From NCBI GenBank assembly GCA_000433735.1, contig HF998340.1, forward strand, positions 6,458 through 11,942: a stretch of DNA of 5,485 nucleotides, in the 5' to 3' direction. The position numbers and the translations under genes are program-made. Position 1 is the first letter of the stretch. Each line of letters opens with the position of its first letter. Shown one piece after another: positions 1-5,485 of this stretch. This stretch comes from Clostridium sp. CAG:167 (lineage in GTDB: Bacteria; Bacillota; Clostridia; Lachnospirales; Lachnospiraceae). Under the pieces are notes generated by a model. The model was given only the letters and a program-made list of their open reading frames with translations. It ran no database searches and had not been told where the DNA came from.

Positions 1-774
1 AATGGAGTTGTAAAAGTAATTGATGTGAACCTGACCGAGGAAAAATATGCATTTGGTGTAGATAAGAAGCAGCCGGAACTGCTTAAATCTGCCAATGATT
101 TTATCAAAGAGATCAAAGAAAACGGTAAATTTGATGAGATCTGTAACCACTATTTTGGAGGCGGCCAGCCAAAGGCTGTTAAGTCTGCCAAGTTAGACAG
201 CGGCAAAGACCAGCTGGTGGTAGCAACAAACGCAGCATTTGAGCCATTTGAATATACAAAGGGCGATGATTATTATGGTATCGACATGGAGATCGCAGAA
301 GCATTTGCTGAGAAACTTGGCAAAGAACTGGTGATCCAGAACATGGACTTTGATGCCGTATGTCTCTCTGTAGGACAGCAGAAATGTGATGTAGCCATGG
401 CAGGTCTGACTGTGAAAAAAGACCGTCAGAAATATGTAGACTTTACAGATTCCTACTATGATGCTGCACAGAGAATCATCGTAAAAACAGACAATACAGA
501 GTTTGATAACTGCAAAGATGCAGCAAGCATTGAAAAGATCTTAAAGACAAAAGACAAGAGTGTAAAGATCGGTGTACAGAACGGTACAACCGGCCAGTTC
601 TACTGTGAAGGAGACAAAGACTGGGGATTTGATGGTTTCAAAGTGACTACAACCGGTTACAAGAGCGGATCTCTGGCTGTCAACGACCTGGTAAATGGCA
701 ACCTGGATTATGTTGTCATTGATTCCGCACCGGCTAAGTGCATTACAGAAGCAATTAACAAAGTGCAGGGATAA
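1..774 (+). CDS. Amino acid ABC transporter substrate-binding protein with tandem domains, 5' partial
   Basis: This is the extracytoplasmic receptor of a polar amino acid importer (SBP_bac_3 family). It captures an amino acid and delivers it to the permease encoded just downstream. The gene is open from base 1 in frame 1, so the start, and presumably a lipoprotein signal, lie upstream; the GTG at 25 is only an internal codon. Visible residues 1-53 match the C-terminal end of a binding domain (KYAFGVDKKQPELL, then FDEICNHYFG). A linker covers about 54-69. A second domain then starts at about residue 71 (LVVATNAAFEPFEY). Its ligand-contact motifs are present: AGLT at 134-137, an Arg at 142 for the carboxylate, GTTG at 195-198, and Asp241 in IDSAPA for the amino group. 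The second domain ends only 16 residues after that Asp, about 50 residues short of the family's usual end. Six cysteines are visible. The exact ligand cannot be read from the sequence. Confidence -1.
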   Translation, partial: NGVVKVIDVNLTEEKYAFGVDKKQPELLKSANDFIKEIKENGKFDEICNHYFGGGQPKAVKSAKLDSGKDQLVVATNAAFEPFEYTKGDDYYGIDMEIAEAFAEKLGKELVIQNMDFDAVCLSVGQQKCDVAMAGLTVKKDRQKYVDFTDSYYDAAQRIIVKTDNTEFDNCKDAASIEKILKTKDKSVKIGVQNGTTGQFYCEGDKDWGFDGFKVTTTGYKSGSLAVNDLVNGNLDYVVIDSAPAKCITEAINKVQG

Positions 775-786
775 TCACCTGACGAA

Positions 787-796
787 TTTCGCGAAA
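787..796. repeat. 10-bp perfect palindrome between receptor and permease genes
   Basis: TTTCGCGAAA is a perfect inverted repeat with no loop, lying in the 42 bp between the receptor stop codon and the permease start. It is too short and has no T tract, so it is not a terminator. It could be chance, a minor operator, or a small hairpin affecting the ratio of receptor to permease expression. None of these is demonstrated. Confidence -1.
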
Positions 797-816
797 AGCA
801 GAATGGATAAGAGAAG

Positions 817-1527
817 ATGGGTAATTTTCAGTTGAAATGGGATCAGTTTGTGGATGTTTTCATCGCGCAGGGGGCCTATGAAAAAGTATTAGAAGGATTA
901 AAAAATACTCTGATCATTGCAATCGCAGGTTTGATCATTGGTATTATTGTGGGTATTTTGATTGCCACCGTCCGGGTTGTGCCGAAGTATAAGAGACTGC
1001 CAAGAGTGTTAAACGGAATCTGCAGTTTCTATGTAGGGTTGTTCCGCGGAACGCCTATGGTAGTGCAGCTTCTGGTCTGCTACTATGTACTGCTGCCGAT
1101 CCTGGGCATCAAGATGTCCGGTGTAGAAGTGTCAGTGCTGGTATTTGGACTGAACAGTGGTGCTTATATCTCGGAGATCATGCGAGGCGGTATTATGTCA
1201 GTGGATGGCGGCCAGATGGAGGCCGGAAGAGCCATGGGTCTGAGTTTTGCCACTACCATGCGCATGATTGTGATCCCACAGGCCATCAAGAACATTATCC
1301 CGACTTTGGGAAATGAGTTCATTGCCCTGATCAAGGAGACTTCCGTTGTCAGCTTCGTAGGTGCATCTGATCTGTATGTGGCATTTAACTACATTGGAAG
1401 TAACAGTTATGAGTTTATGGTTCCGTATCTGGTTATGGCAGTGATCTATATTGCCATCGTTATGCTGATCAGTCTGGGAATCAAACTGATAGAAAGGAGA
1501 CTGAGGAAGAGTGATCGAAGTCATTAA
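817..1527 (+). CDS. Amino acid ABC transporter permease (HisM/GlnP type)
   Basis: This is the membrane-spanning subunit of the importer, 236 residues, a normal length for the family. The topology typical of the HEQRo permeases is visible: hydrophobic segments at about 30-52, 70-96, 102-120 and 198-222, with the conserved RGTP-VVQL stretch at 77-85. The motif RGGIMSVDGGQMEAGRAMG (123-141) followed by IVIPQAI (151-157) is the EAA loop that docks on the ATPase. Only one permease gene is present, so the channel is probably a homodimer. The ATG at 817 is the first start codon after an in-frame stop at 808-810. The ribosome binding site is weak, with only GA-rich sequence (GGATAAGAGAAG) before the start. 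The gene follows the receptor by 42 bp and overlaps the ATPase gene by 17 bp, which indicates one transcript. Substrate specificity is not determinable from the permease alone. Confidence -1.
   Translation: MGNFQLKWDQFVDVFIAQGAYEKVLEGLKNTLIIAIAGLIIGIIVGILIATVRVVPKYKRLPRVLNGICSFYVGLFRGTPMVVQLLVCYYVLLPILGIKMSGVEVSVLVFGLNSGAYISEIMRGGIMSVDGGQMEAGRAMGLSFATTMRMIVIPQAIKNIIPTLGNEFIALIKETSVVSFVGASDLYVAFNYIGSNSYEFMVPYLVMAVIYIAIVMLISLGIKLIERRLRKSDRSH
1493..1499 (+). promoter_or_regulatory. Ribosome binding site that supports the ATPase GTG start
   Basis: AAAGGAG lies inside the end of the permease gene, 11 nt before the GTG at 1511. A second purine-rich stretch (GAGGAAGA) directly abuts the start. The position fits initiation at GTG 1511, which gives the standard family N-terminus MIEVINLQKSFG, with the ATPase gene overlapping the permease by 17 bp. 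Confidence -1.
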
Positions 1528-2263
1528 TTTGCAAAAGAGCTTTGGAGACAACAAGGTTCTGGATGGAATCGACATGAACATCGAAAAAGGAGAGATTGTC
1601 GTTGTTATTGGCCCGTCCGGTTCCGGAAAAAGTACCTTTCTCCGTTGCCTGAACTGTATGGAGGATCCTACCGGCGGCCAGATTATTTTCAATGGTGTGG
1701 ATATTGCGGATCCAAAAGTAGATATCAATGTGCACCGCCGCCACATGGGTATGGTGTTCCAGCATTTTAACCTGTTTAATAACAAAACCGTGTTACAAAA
1801 CATCATGCTGGCACCGGTGTATGTCCGTACCCATGATAAAATTGAGAAAAAGAGTAAAAGACAGATCGTAGAGGAAGCAAAGCAGGAGGCGTTGGAACTG
1901 TTAGACCGCATTGGTCTGAGAGACAAGGCAGATGTGTATCCGTCTACTTTGTCCGGTGGACAAAAGCAGCGTGTAGCCATTGTCCGTTCCATGGCGATGC
2001 ATCCGGATGTGATCTTGTTTGACGAGCCTACCAGTGCGCTGGATCCGGAGATGGTTGGAGAAGTTCTGGATCTGATGAAATCCCTGGCGGAATCCAAGAT
2101 GACCATGGTAGTAGTTACCCATGAGATGGGATTTGCCAGAGAAGTAGGTACCAAAGTGGTATTTATGGATGGCGGCAAGATTCTGGAAGAAAAAACACCG
2201 GAAGAGTTTTTTGAACATCCGGAACATCCTCGTCTGCAGGAATTTTTAGCGAAAGTATTATAA
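1511..2263 (+). CDS. Amino acid ABC transporter ATP-binding protein (GlnQ/HisP type)
   Basis: This is the cytoplasmic ATPase that powers the importer. Its 250 residues contain every expected motif: Walker A GPSGSGKST (34-42), Q-loop at Gln84 in MVFQHFNLF, signature LSGGQKQ (147-153), Walker B ILFDEP (168-173), D-loop SALD (175-178) and H-loop His204. The sequence THEMGFAREV (203-212) is characteristic of the polar amino acid subfamily. The GTG start gives the expected N-terminus and overlaps the permease gene, so translation is probably coupled. Two small departures stand out. The stretch after APVYV (106-120) is lysine-rich and looks several residues longer than in common relatives. The segment after the signature reads VRSMAM where ARALAM is usual. 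Neither touches a catalytic residue, so an active enzyme is expected. It is the last gene of the operon, with a terminator starting 10 bp after its stop codon. Confidence -1.
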   Translation: MIEVINLQKSFGDNKVLDGIDMNIEKGEIVVVIGPSGSGKSTFLRCLNCMEDPTGGQIIFNGVDIADPKVDINVHRRHMGMVFQHFNLFNNKTVLQNIMLAPVYVRTHDKIEKKSKRQIVEEAKQEALELLDRIGLRDKADVYPSTLSGGQKQRVAIVRSMAMHPDVILFDEPTSALDPEMVGEVLDLMKSLAESKMTMVVVTHEMGFAREVGTKVVFMDGGKILEEKTPEEFFEHPEHPRLQEFLAKVL

Positions 2264-2273
2264 AGTATACAAA

Positions 2274-2330
2274 GAAAAACAGACAGATCTGTTTGTGGAG
2301 TAATCCCACAGGCAGGCCTGTCTGTTTTTT
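2274..2330. terminator. Bidirectional intrinsic terminator between convergent genes
   Basis: AAACAGACAG (2277-2286) pairs with CTGTCTGTTT (2318-2327), and the pairing extends outward through the A run on the left and the T run on the right (2325-2330). Further pairing inside (CTG 2289-2291 with CAG 2313-2315, TGTGG 2294-2298 with CCACA 2306-2310) makes one long interrupted stem with an AGTAATC loop. Read on the plus strand it ends in TTTTTT and stops the transporter operon. Read on the minus strand it ends in GTTTTTCTTT and can stop prmA, whose stop codon lies 15 bp away. Confidence -1.
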
Positions 2331-2345
2331 ATTGTCATGAACATG

Positions 2346-3296
2346 CTATTTTGCGATAAAGCAGCACCATTCTTTCATGTATTCCACCCCAAGGATCTCA
2401 AAGCCATTGGCGATAAGTGCTTCTCTCACTTCCTCTTCCTTTGTATTGATAATACCGGAAGTGATGTAGAGACCGCCTTTTTTCAGGTGAGGGCGAATCA
2501 CGCCGGTAAGAGGAATGATCACATCTGCCAGAATGTTGGCAACGACAATGTCGTGGCCGGTGCCGGCTTTTACTTTCAGGAATGAGTTGGTAATAAGGTC
2601 ACCGTCAAACAAAGTATACTGGCTGGGCGGGAGATGATTTACTTCCATATTTTCTGCGGCTACTTTCACGGCCACTTCGTCAATATCAATAGCCGTGGCA
2701 TGAGCTGCGCCCAGTTTTAAGGCGGCAATGGAAAGGATTCCGCTTCCGCATCCTACATCCAGCACGGAGTCACCTTTTTTTACATATTTGTCCAGTGCCT
2801 GGATACACAGTTTCGTAGTTTCGTGGGAACCGGTACCAAAGGCGATACCCGGGTCGATCTCAATCAGGATGTCATCCTCATTTTCTTTTTCGTAGGTTTC
2901 CCAGGTTGGCTTGATCACAATGTTGTCAGCGGCACGGAAAGGCTTGAAGAAAGTTTTCCAGTTGTTGATCCAGTCCTTGTCCTCTGTTTCCGACAGGCTG
3001 ATGGTGCCTTTTCCGATGTTGCAAAACTGTTTTACTTCCTGAAAAATATCCTGCACCTGCATCATGATCTTTTCCGGGTTGCAGTTTTCCGGCTCCATAT
3101 AAAAATGCACTTTGGCAGTGCCGTCGTTATCCTCCGGATCCGGCAGGATATCCACAAACATTTTCTTTTTATCTTCTTCGGACAAAGGTACATGATCCTC
3201 AATCTCAATTCCTTCCACACCGATCTCGTCCAGCATATAACTTAACATGTCAACGGCATCCGTATGGGTGTCCAGTGTAAAGCGAATCCATTTCAT
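2346..3296 (-). CDS. prmA: Ribosomal protein L11 methyltransferase PrmA
   Basis: PrmA uses S-adenosylmethionine to methylate ribosomal protein L11 in the cytoplasm. The protein is complete at 316 residues, close to the usual Firmicutes length. Residues 1 to about 100 look like the L11-recognition domain (MKWIRFTLDTHTDAVDML), followed by a linker with WINNWKTFFKP (109-119) and a class I methyltransferase domain. The PrmA hallmark DPGIAFGTGSHETT is at 148-161. The SAM-binding motif LDVGCGSG is at 179-186, the acidic end of the next strand is AIDIDE at 202-207, and the NILAD motif of this methyltransferase family is at 254-258. ATG 3294-3296 has a good ribosome binding site and a near-consensus promoter. 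prmA is convergent with the importer operon and divergent from the RecJ gene, so it appears to be transcribed alone. In many Firmicutes prmA is followed by rsmE; here a terminator follows instead. Confidence -1.
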   Translation of the reverse strand: MKWIRFTLDTHTDAVDMLSYMLDEIGVEGIEIEDHVPLSEEDKKKMFVDILPDPEDNDGTAKVHFYMEPENCNPEKIMMQVQDIFQEVKQFCNIGKGTISLSETEDKDWINNWKTFFKPFRAADNIVIKPTWETYEKENEDDILIEIDPGIAFGTGSHETTKLCIQALDKYVKKGDSVLDVGCGSGILSIAALKLGAAHATAIDIDEVAVKVAAENMEVNHLPPSQYTLFDGDLITNSFLKVKAGTGHDIVVANILADVIIPLTGVIRPHLKKGGLYITSGIINTKEEEVREALIANGFEILGVEYMKEWCCFIAK

Positions 3297-3303
3297 AGGT
3301 AAG

Positions 3304-3310
3304 CCCCTTT
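3304..3310 (-). promoter_or_regulatory. prmA ribosome binding site
   Basis: On the minus strand this reads AAAGGGG, with 7 nt between it and the prmA ATG. It is a good match to the anti-Shine-Dalgarno sequence and confirms the chosen start. Confidence -1.
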
Positions 3311-3331
3311 CTAAATTTCGTATATGTCAGT

Positions 3332-3360
3332 ATTATAAAGAGATTCCACGGAAAAGTCAA
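3332..3360 (-). promoter_or_regulatory. Sigma-A type promoter for prmA
   Basis: On the minus strand the -35 box is TTGACT (3355-3360) and the -10 box is a perfect TATAAT (3332-3337), separated by exactly 17 bp. Transcription would start near 3325, leaving a leader of about 30 nt before the ATG. This is one base from consensus, so it predicts strong constitutive transcription unless something overlaps it; no obvious operator repeat is visible. Confidence -1.
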
Positions 3361-3366
3361 TTTTAC

Positions 3367-3395
3367 TGGAAAAACCACGCAAAATCCTCTATACT
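3367..3395 (+). promoter_or_regulatory. Putative promoter for the RecJ-family gene
   Basis: A -10 box TATACT (3390-3395) lies 17 bp after TGGAAA (3367-3372), which matches 4 of 6 bases of the -35 consensus. Transcription would start at about 3402, some 26 nt before the TTG at 3428. It is only 6 bp from the -35 of the opposing prmA promoter, so the two polymerase sites are nearly back to back. The -10 is good and the -35 is weak, so the call is moderate. Confidence -1.
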
Positions 3396-3410
3396 GGATG
3401 TATCGAGACA

Positions 3411-3420
3411 GGAGAGGAAG
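3411..3420 (+). promoter_or_regulatory. Ribosome binding site that decides the TTG start of the RecJ-family gene
   Basis: GGAGAGGAAG sits 7 nt before TTG 3428. It lies downstream of the in-frame ATG at 3398, so it cannot serve that codon. No comparable site precedes 3398, which would also fall at or before the predicted transcription start. The sequence after the TTG (MKERWILENKQADF) resembles usual RecJ N-termini, whereas the ten residues before it (MYRDRRGRRQ) do not. Confidence -1.
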
Positions 3421-3427
3421 AAGACAG

Positions 3428-5182
3428 TTGAAGGAACGATGGATACTGGAAAATAAACAGGCGGATTTTCGTGGCCTGGGAGTGCAATTAGGCATTTCTC
3501 CCCTGGTTGTAAAATGTATGGTCAACCGGGGATTAAAGACAAAGGAAGAGATGAAGCATTTTTTGAAGGATGACCTTCATGACCTTTATGATCCTTTTCT
3601 TATGAAAAACATGAAAGAGGCGGTGGAGTGCATCCTCCGGGGGAAAAAGGAAGGGCTGAAGGCGGCCATTGCTACGGATTTTGACTGTGACGGGATTTTT
3701 TCCGGCTATGTGCTGTGGCAGGGGCTTGGCAGACTGGGGCTTGACAGCAGGATCTATACGCCGGACCGGGAAAAGGAAGGCTATGGACTGAACCGACGCA
3801 TTGTGGATGAGGCATGGGAAGAAGGCCGTCGTTTGTTGATAACCTGTGACAACGGCATTGCTGCCTGCGAGGCGGTGGCCTATGCCAGAGAACGGGGCAT
3901 GACAGTGATCGTGACAGACCATCATGAGGTGCAGGAGGAACTGCCGGCGGCTCATGTAATCCTGGATCCCAAGCAGGAGGGGGAGACTTATCCCTTTCAC
4001 GGACTCTGCGGCTGCGGCGTGGTGTTCAAACTGGTTTGTGCCTTGTATCAGGCAGCCGGCATAGAAGGGAAGGAAGCCCTTTCTCTGCTGGAATATACAG
4101 CCATTGCCACGGTGGCGGATGTGATGGAACTGATCGACGAGAACAGGATCCTTGTAAAATACGGGTTGAAGGCGCTGAAACACACGAAAAATCCGGGACT
4201 GCAGGCGTTGTTAAAAGTGCAGGATCTGCAGGATAAAACCATTAATGCCGGACATATCGGCTTTGTGATCGGACCGTGTTTTAATGCCACCGGGCGGATC
4301 TCTACCGTTGAAAAGTCGTTTGATCTTCTGAAGGAGGCGGATCCGGCAGCGTGTCTGGAAAAAGCGGAAGAACTAAAGGAGATCAACGAGCAGCGGAAGC
4401 ACATGACGGAAGAGGGAGCTATAATGGCCTATGAAATGGTGGAAAAACAGACGCACATACCGGATGTGATCCTTTTGCTTCTTACAGGTGTCCATGAAAG
4501 CCTGGCAGGGATCATTGCCGGACGGATAAAAGAAAAATGCCACCATCCAACCATTGTTTTTACCGAGCCGGAACCGGGCGTGATAAAGGGATCCGGCCGA
4601 TCCATTGAAAGTTATAATATGTTTTTGGAACTGATGAAGTGTAAAGATCTGATGATGCGTTTTGGCGGACATAAAATGGCGGCAGGCATGACTTTGAAAA
4701 AGGAAAATCTGGATGAATTAAGGAGACGGCTCAATGAGGAAAGCACTTTGTCGGCGAAAGATTTCTGTCCGGAGGTGCGGATTGATGCGGCCATGCCCAT
4801 CGGCTATGTGACAGAGCGGCTTATGGAAGAACTGGAGCAGATGGAACCCTTTGGCACAGGCAATCCCAAGCCTGTTTTTGCCGAGCAGCATTTTAAGGTT
4901 CTTAGCGGACGGGTTATCGGAAAAGAAGAAAATATGCTGAAACTCCGGGTGAAAAATACGAGGGGCAGCGTCTGTGATGCCCTTTTGTTCCGGGGCAAAG
5001 AAGAATTTGAAGAGCTGGTGAGAAATGAGTTTGGCCAGGGAGAACTGGACCGGATGTACCAGGGGCGAGAGAATGATCTGGATGTGGCATTTACTTATTA
5101 TCCGGGAATCAACGAGTACCAGGGAAGGAAAAGTGTTCAGATGCAGGTAACAGGCTTTTGCCGGATTGGAGGAAGAAAATGA
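3428..5182 (+). CDS. recJ: RecJ-family single-stranded-DNA exonuclease (DHH/DHHA1)
   Basis: RecJ proteins degrade single-stranded DNA 5' to 3' in recombination and repair, using divalent metals in the cytoplasm. From the TTG start the protein has 584 residues, close to the E. coli-size RecJ. The DHH domain carries motif I TDFDCDG (Asp84, Asp86, Asp88), motif II CDNGI (Asp141), motif III TDHHE (164-167) and motif IV ATVADVMEL (Asp231). The DHHA1 part includes GVHESLAGIIAGRI (354-367), GSGRSIESYNMF (388-399) and FGGHKMAAGM (412-421). The OB-fold region follows (EPFGTGNPKPVF, then a conserved INEYQGRKSVQMQV near the end). All metal ligands are kept, so activity is likely. Several motifs differ from the commonest RecJ wording (DFDCDG for DYDVDG, GPCFNATGR for PRINAAGR), so it could be a RecJ paralogue. 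An ATG at 3398 would add ten residues but lacks a ribosome binding site. The stop overlaps the next gene by 4 bp. Confidence -1.
   Translation: MKERWILENKQADFRGLGVQLGISPLVVKCMVNRGLKTKEEMKHFLKDDLHDLYDPFLMKNMKEAVECILRGKKEGLKAAIATDFDCDGIFSGYVLWQGLGRLGLDSRIYTPDREKEGYGLNRRIVDEAWEEGRRLLITCDNGIAACEAVAYARERGMTVIVTDHHEVQEELPAAHVILDPKQEGETYPFHGLCGCGVVFKLVCALYQAAGIEGKEALSLLEYTAIATVADVMELIDENRILVKYGLKALKHTKNPGLQALLKVQDLQDKTINAGHIGFVIGPCFNATGRISTVEKSFDLLKEADPAACLEKAEELKEINEQRKHMTEEGAIMAYEMVEKQTHIPDVILLLLTGVHESLAGIIAGRIKEKCHHPTIVFTEPEPGVIKGSGRSIESYNMFLELMKCKDLMMRFGGHKMAAGMTLKKENLDELRRRLNEESTLSAKDFCPEVRIDAAMPIGYVTERLMEELEQMEPFGTGNPKPVFAEQHFKVLSGRVIGKEENMLKLRVKNTRGSVCDALLFRGKEEFEELVRNEFGQGELDRMYQGRENDLDVAFTYYPGINEYQGRKSVQMQVTGFCRIGGRK
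5168..5173 (+). promoter_or_regulatory. Ribosome binding site of the glycosyltransferase gene
   Basis: GGAGGA lies within the last codons of the RecJ-family gene, 5 nt before the ATG at 5179. It is a strong site and supports both the start choice and co-translation with the upstream gene. Confidence -1.
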
Positions 5183-5485
5183 TACAGATTAGTTTGTGTA
5201 TGATCGTGAAAAATGAAGAGGCGGTGCTGGCCAGATGTCTGGACAGCATCAAGGAGCTGATGGATGAGATTATTATCGTAGATACCGGCTCCACAGACCG
5301 GACCAAGGAGATTGCAGCCGGCTATACGGATCAGATTTATGATTTTGCCTGGGTGGATGACTTTGCGGCAGCCAGAAATTTTGCCTTTTCCAAAGCGTCC
5401 ATGCCATACATTTATACAGCGGATGCGGATGAAGTTGTATCGGAGGAAAACAGGCAGCGTTTCCGGCAGTTAAAGGAAGTGCTTC
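5179..5485 (+). CDS. Family 2 glycosyltransferase, 3' partial
   Basis: The first 102 residues of a GT-A fold glycosyltransferase are visible; the gene runs past the window end. The N-terminus ISLCMIVKNEEAVLARCLDS is typical of the cytoplasmic GT2 group that often carries tetratricopeptide repeats after the catalytic domain, although that part cannot be seen here. The strand IIIVDTGSTDRTKEIA (36-51) forms the nucleotide-sugar site, WVDDFAAARNFAFSKA (58-73) is a conserved acceptor-side stretch, and DADE at about 82-85 is the metal-binding DxD motif. Such enzymes transfer a sugar to glycan, lipid or protein acceptors. SunS-type peptide S-glycosyltransferases belong to the same broad group, but nothing here points to a bacteriocin. 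The ATG overlaps the preceding stop (ATGA), so both genes share a transcript. Donor and acceptor are unknown. Confidence -1.
   Translation, partial: MIQISLCMIVKNEEAVLARCLDSIKELMDEIIIVDTGSTDRTKEIAAGYTDQIYDFAWVDDFAAARNFAFSKASMPYIYTADADEVVSEENRQRFRQLKEVL

Noticed and set aside
25..27. GTG as the start of the binding-protein gene
   Set aside because: The reading frame is open back to base 1, and the residues before it (NGVVKVID) continue the family alignment, so the gene is truncated by the window edge.
771..816. Frameshift that would restore the missing end of the second binding domain
   Set aside because: Other frames here read as unrelated residues with early stops or run into the permease gene; nothing resembles the expected YAFGVDK or NHYFG motifs.
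1198..2178. 326-codon open frame on the minus strand across the permease and ATPase genes
   Set aside because: It lies opposite two clearly real genes with full motif sets, has low-complexity Ser/Thr-rich content and no family motifs. It is a shadow frame caused by codon bias.
2823..3245. 140-codon plus-strand open frame opposite prmA
   Set aside because: It runs antisense to the conserved PrmA methyltransferase, and I see no recognisable domain in it.
3247..3456. Small plus-strand frame of 69 codons across the prmA-RecJ intergenic region
   Set aside because: It begins opposite the prmA N-terminus, runs through both promoters and ends inside the RecJ-family gene. No ribosome binding site or conserved content supports it.
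3533..4183. 216-codon minus-strand open frame inside the RecJ-family gene
   Set aside because: It is rich in His, Gln and Phe with no recognisable domain and sits opposite the DHH catalytic region. It is a shadow frame.
5179..5485. Glycocin or other bacteriocin glycosylation locus
   Set aside because: The glycosyltransferase shares only general GT2 motifs with SunS, and no small precursor peptide, protease or exporter gene is visible nearby.

Overview
The window looks like ordinary chromosomal DNA from a low-to-mid GC anaerobic Firmicute, most likely Clostridia of the Lachnospiraceae type. This is inferred from the style of the encoded proteins, strong AGGAGG-like ribosome binding sites, GTG and TTG starts, a textbook sigma-A promoter and intrinsic terminators. 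No mobile element, CRISPR array, tRNA or rRNA is visible.

Region 1 (1-2330, plus strand) is the end of a polar amino acid ABC importer operon. It holds the 3' part of a substrate-binding protein gene, a permease gene and an ATPase gene that overlaps the permease by 17 bp. It closes with a long hairpin terminator that has A and T tracts on its two flanks. The binding protein is unusual. The window opens on the last ~50 residues of one binding domain, then a linker, then a second binding domain that stops before its own matching C-terminal segment.

Region 2 (2346-3296, minus strand) is prmA, the ribosomal protein L11 methyltransferase. It converges on the importer operon and shares its terminator. 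Its promoter (TTGACT, 17 bp, TATAAT on the minus strand) is nearly consensus.

Region 3 (3297-3427) is a 131 bp divergent intergenic region. It carries the prmA promoter and a weaker promoter for the plus-strand gene, placed almost back to back.

Region 4 (3428-5485, plus strand) is a RecJ-family DHH exonuclease gene. It is best started at a TTG at 3428 and overlaps by 4 bp (ATGA) the start of a family 2 glycosyltransferase gene that runs off the window.

The three units serve unrelated jobs: nutrient uptake, ribosomal protein modification, and DNA repair with sugar transfer. I see no convincing new multi-gene system. The points most worth a second look are the incomplete tandem binding protein and the divergent motif set and unusual neighbour of the RecJ-like protein.
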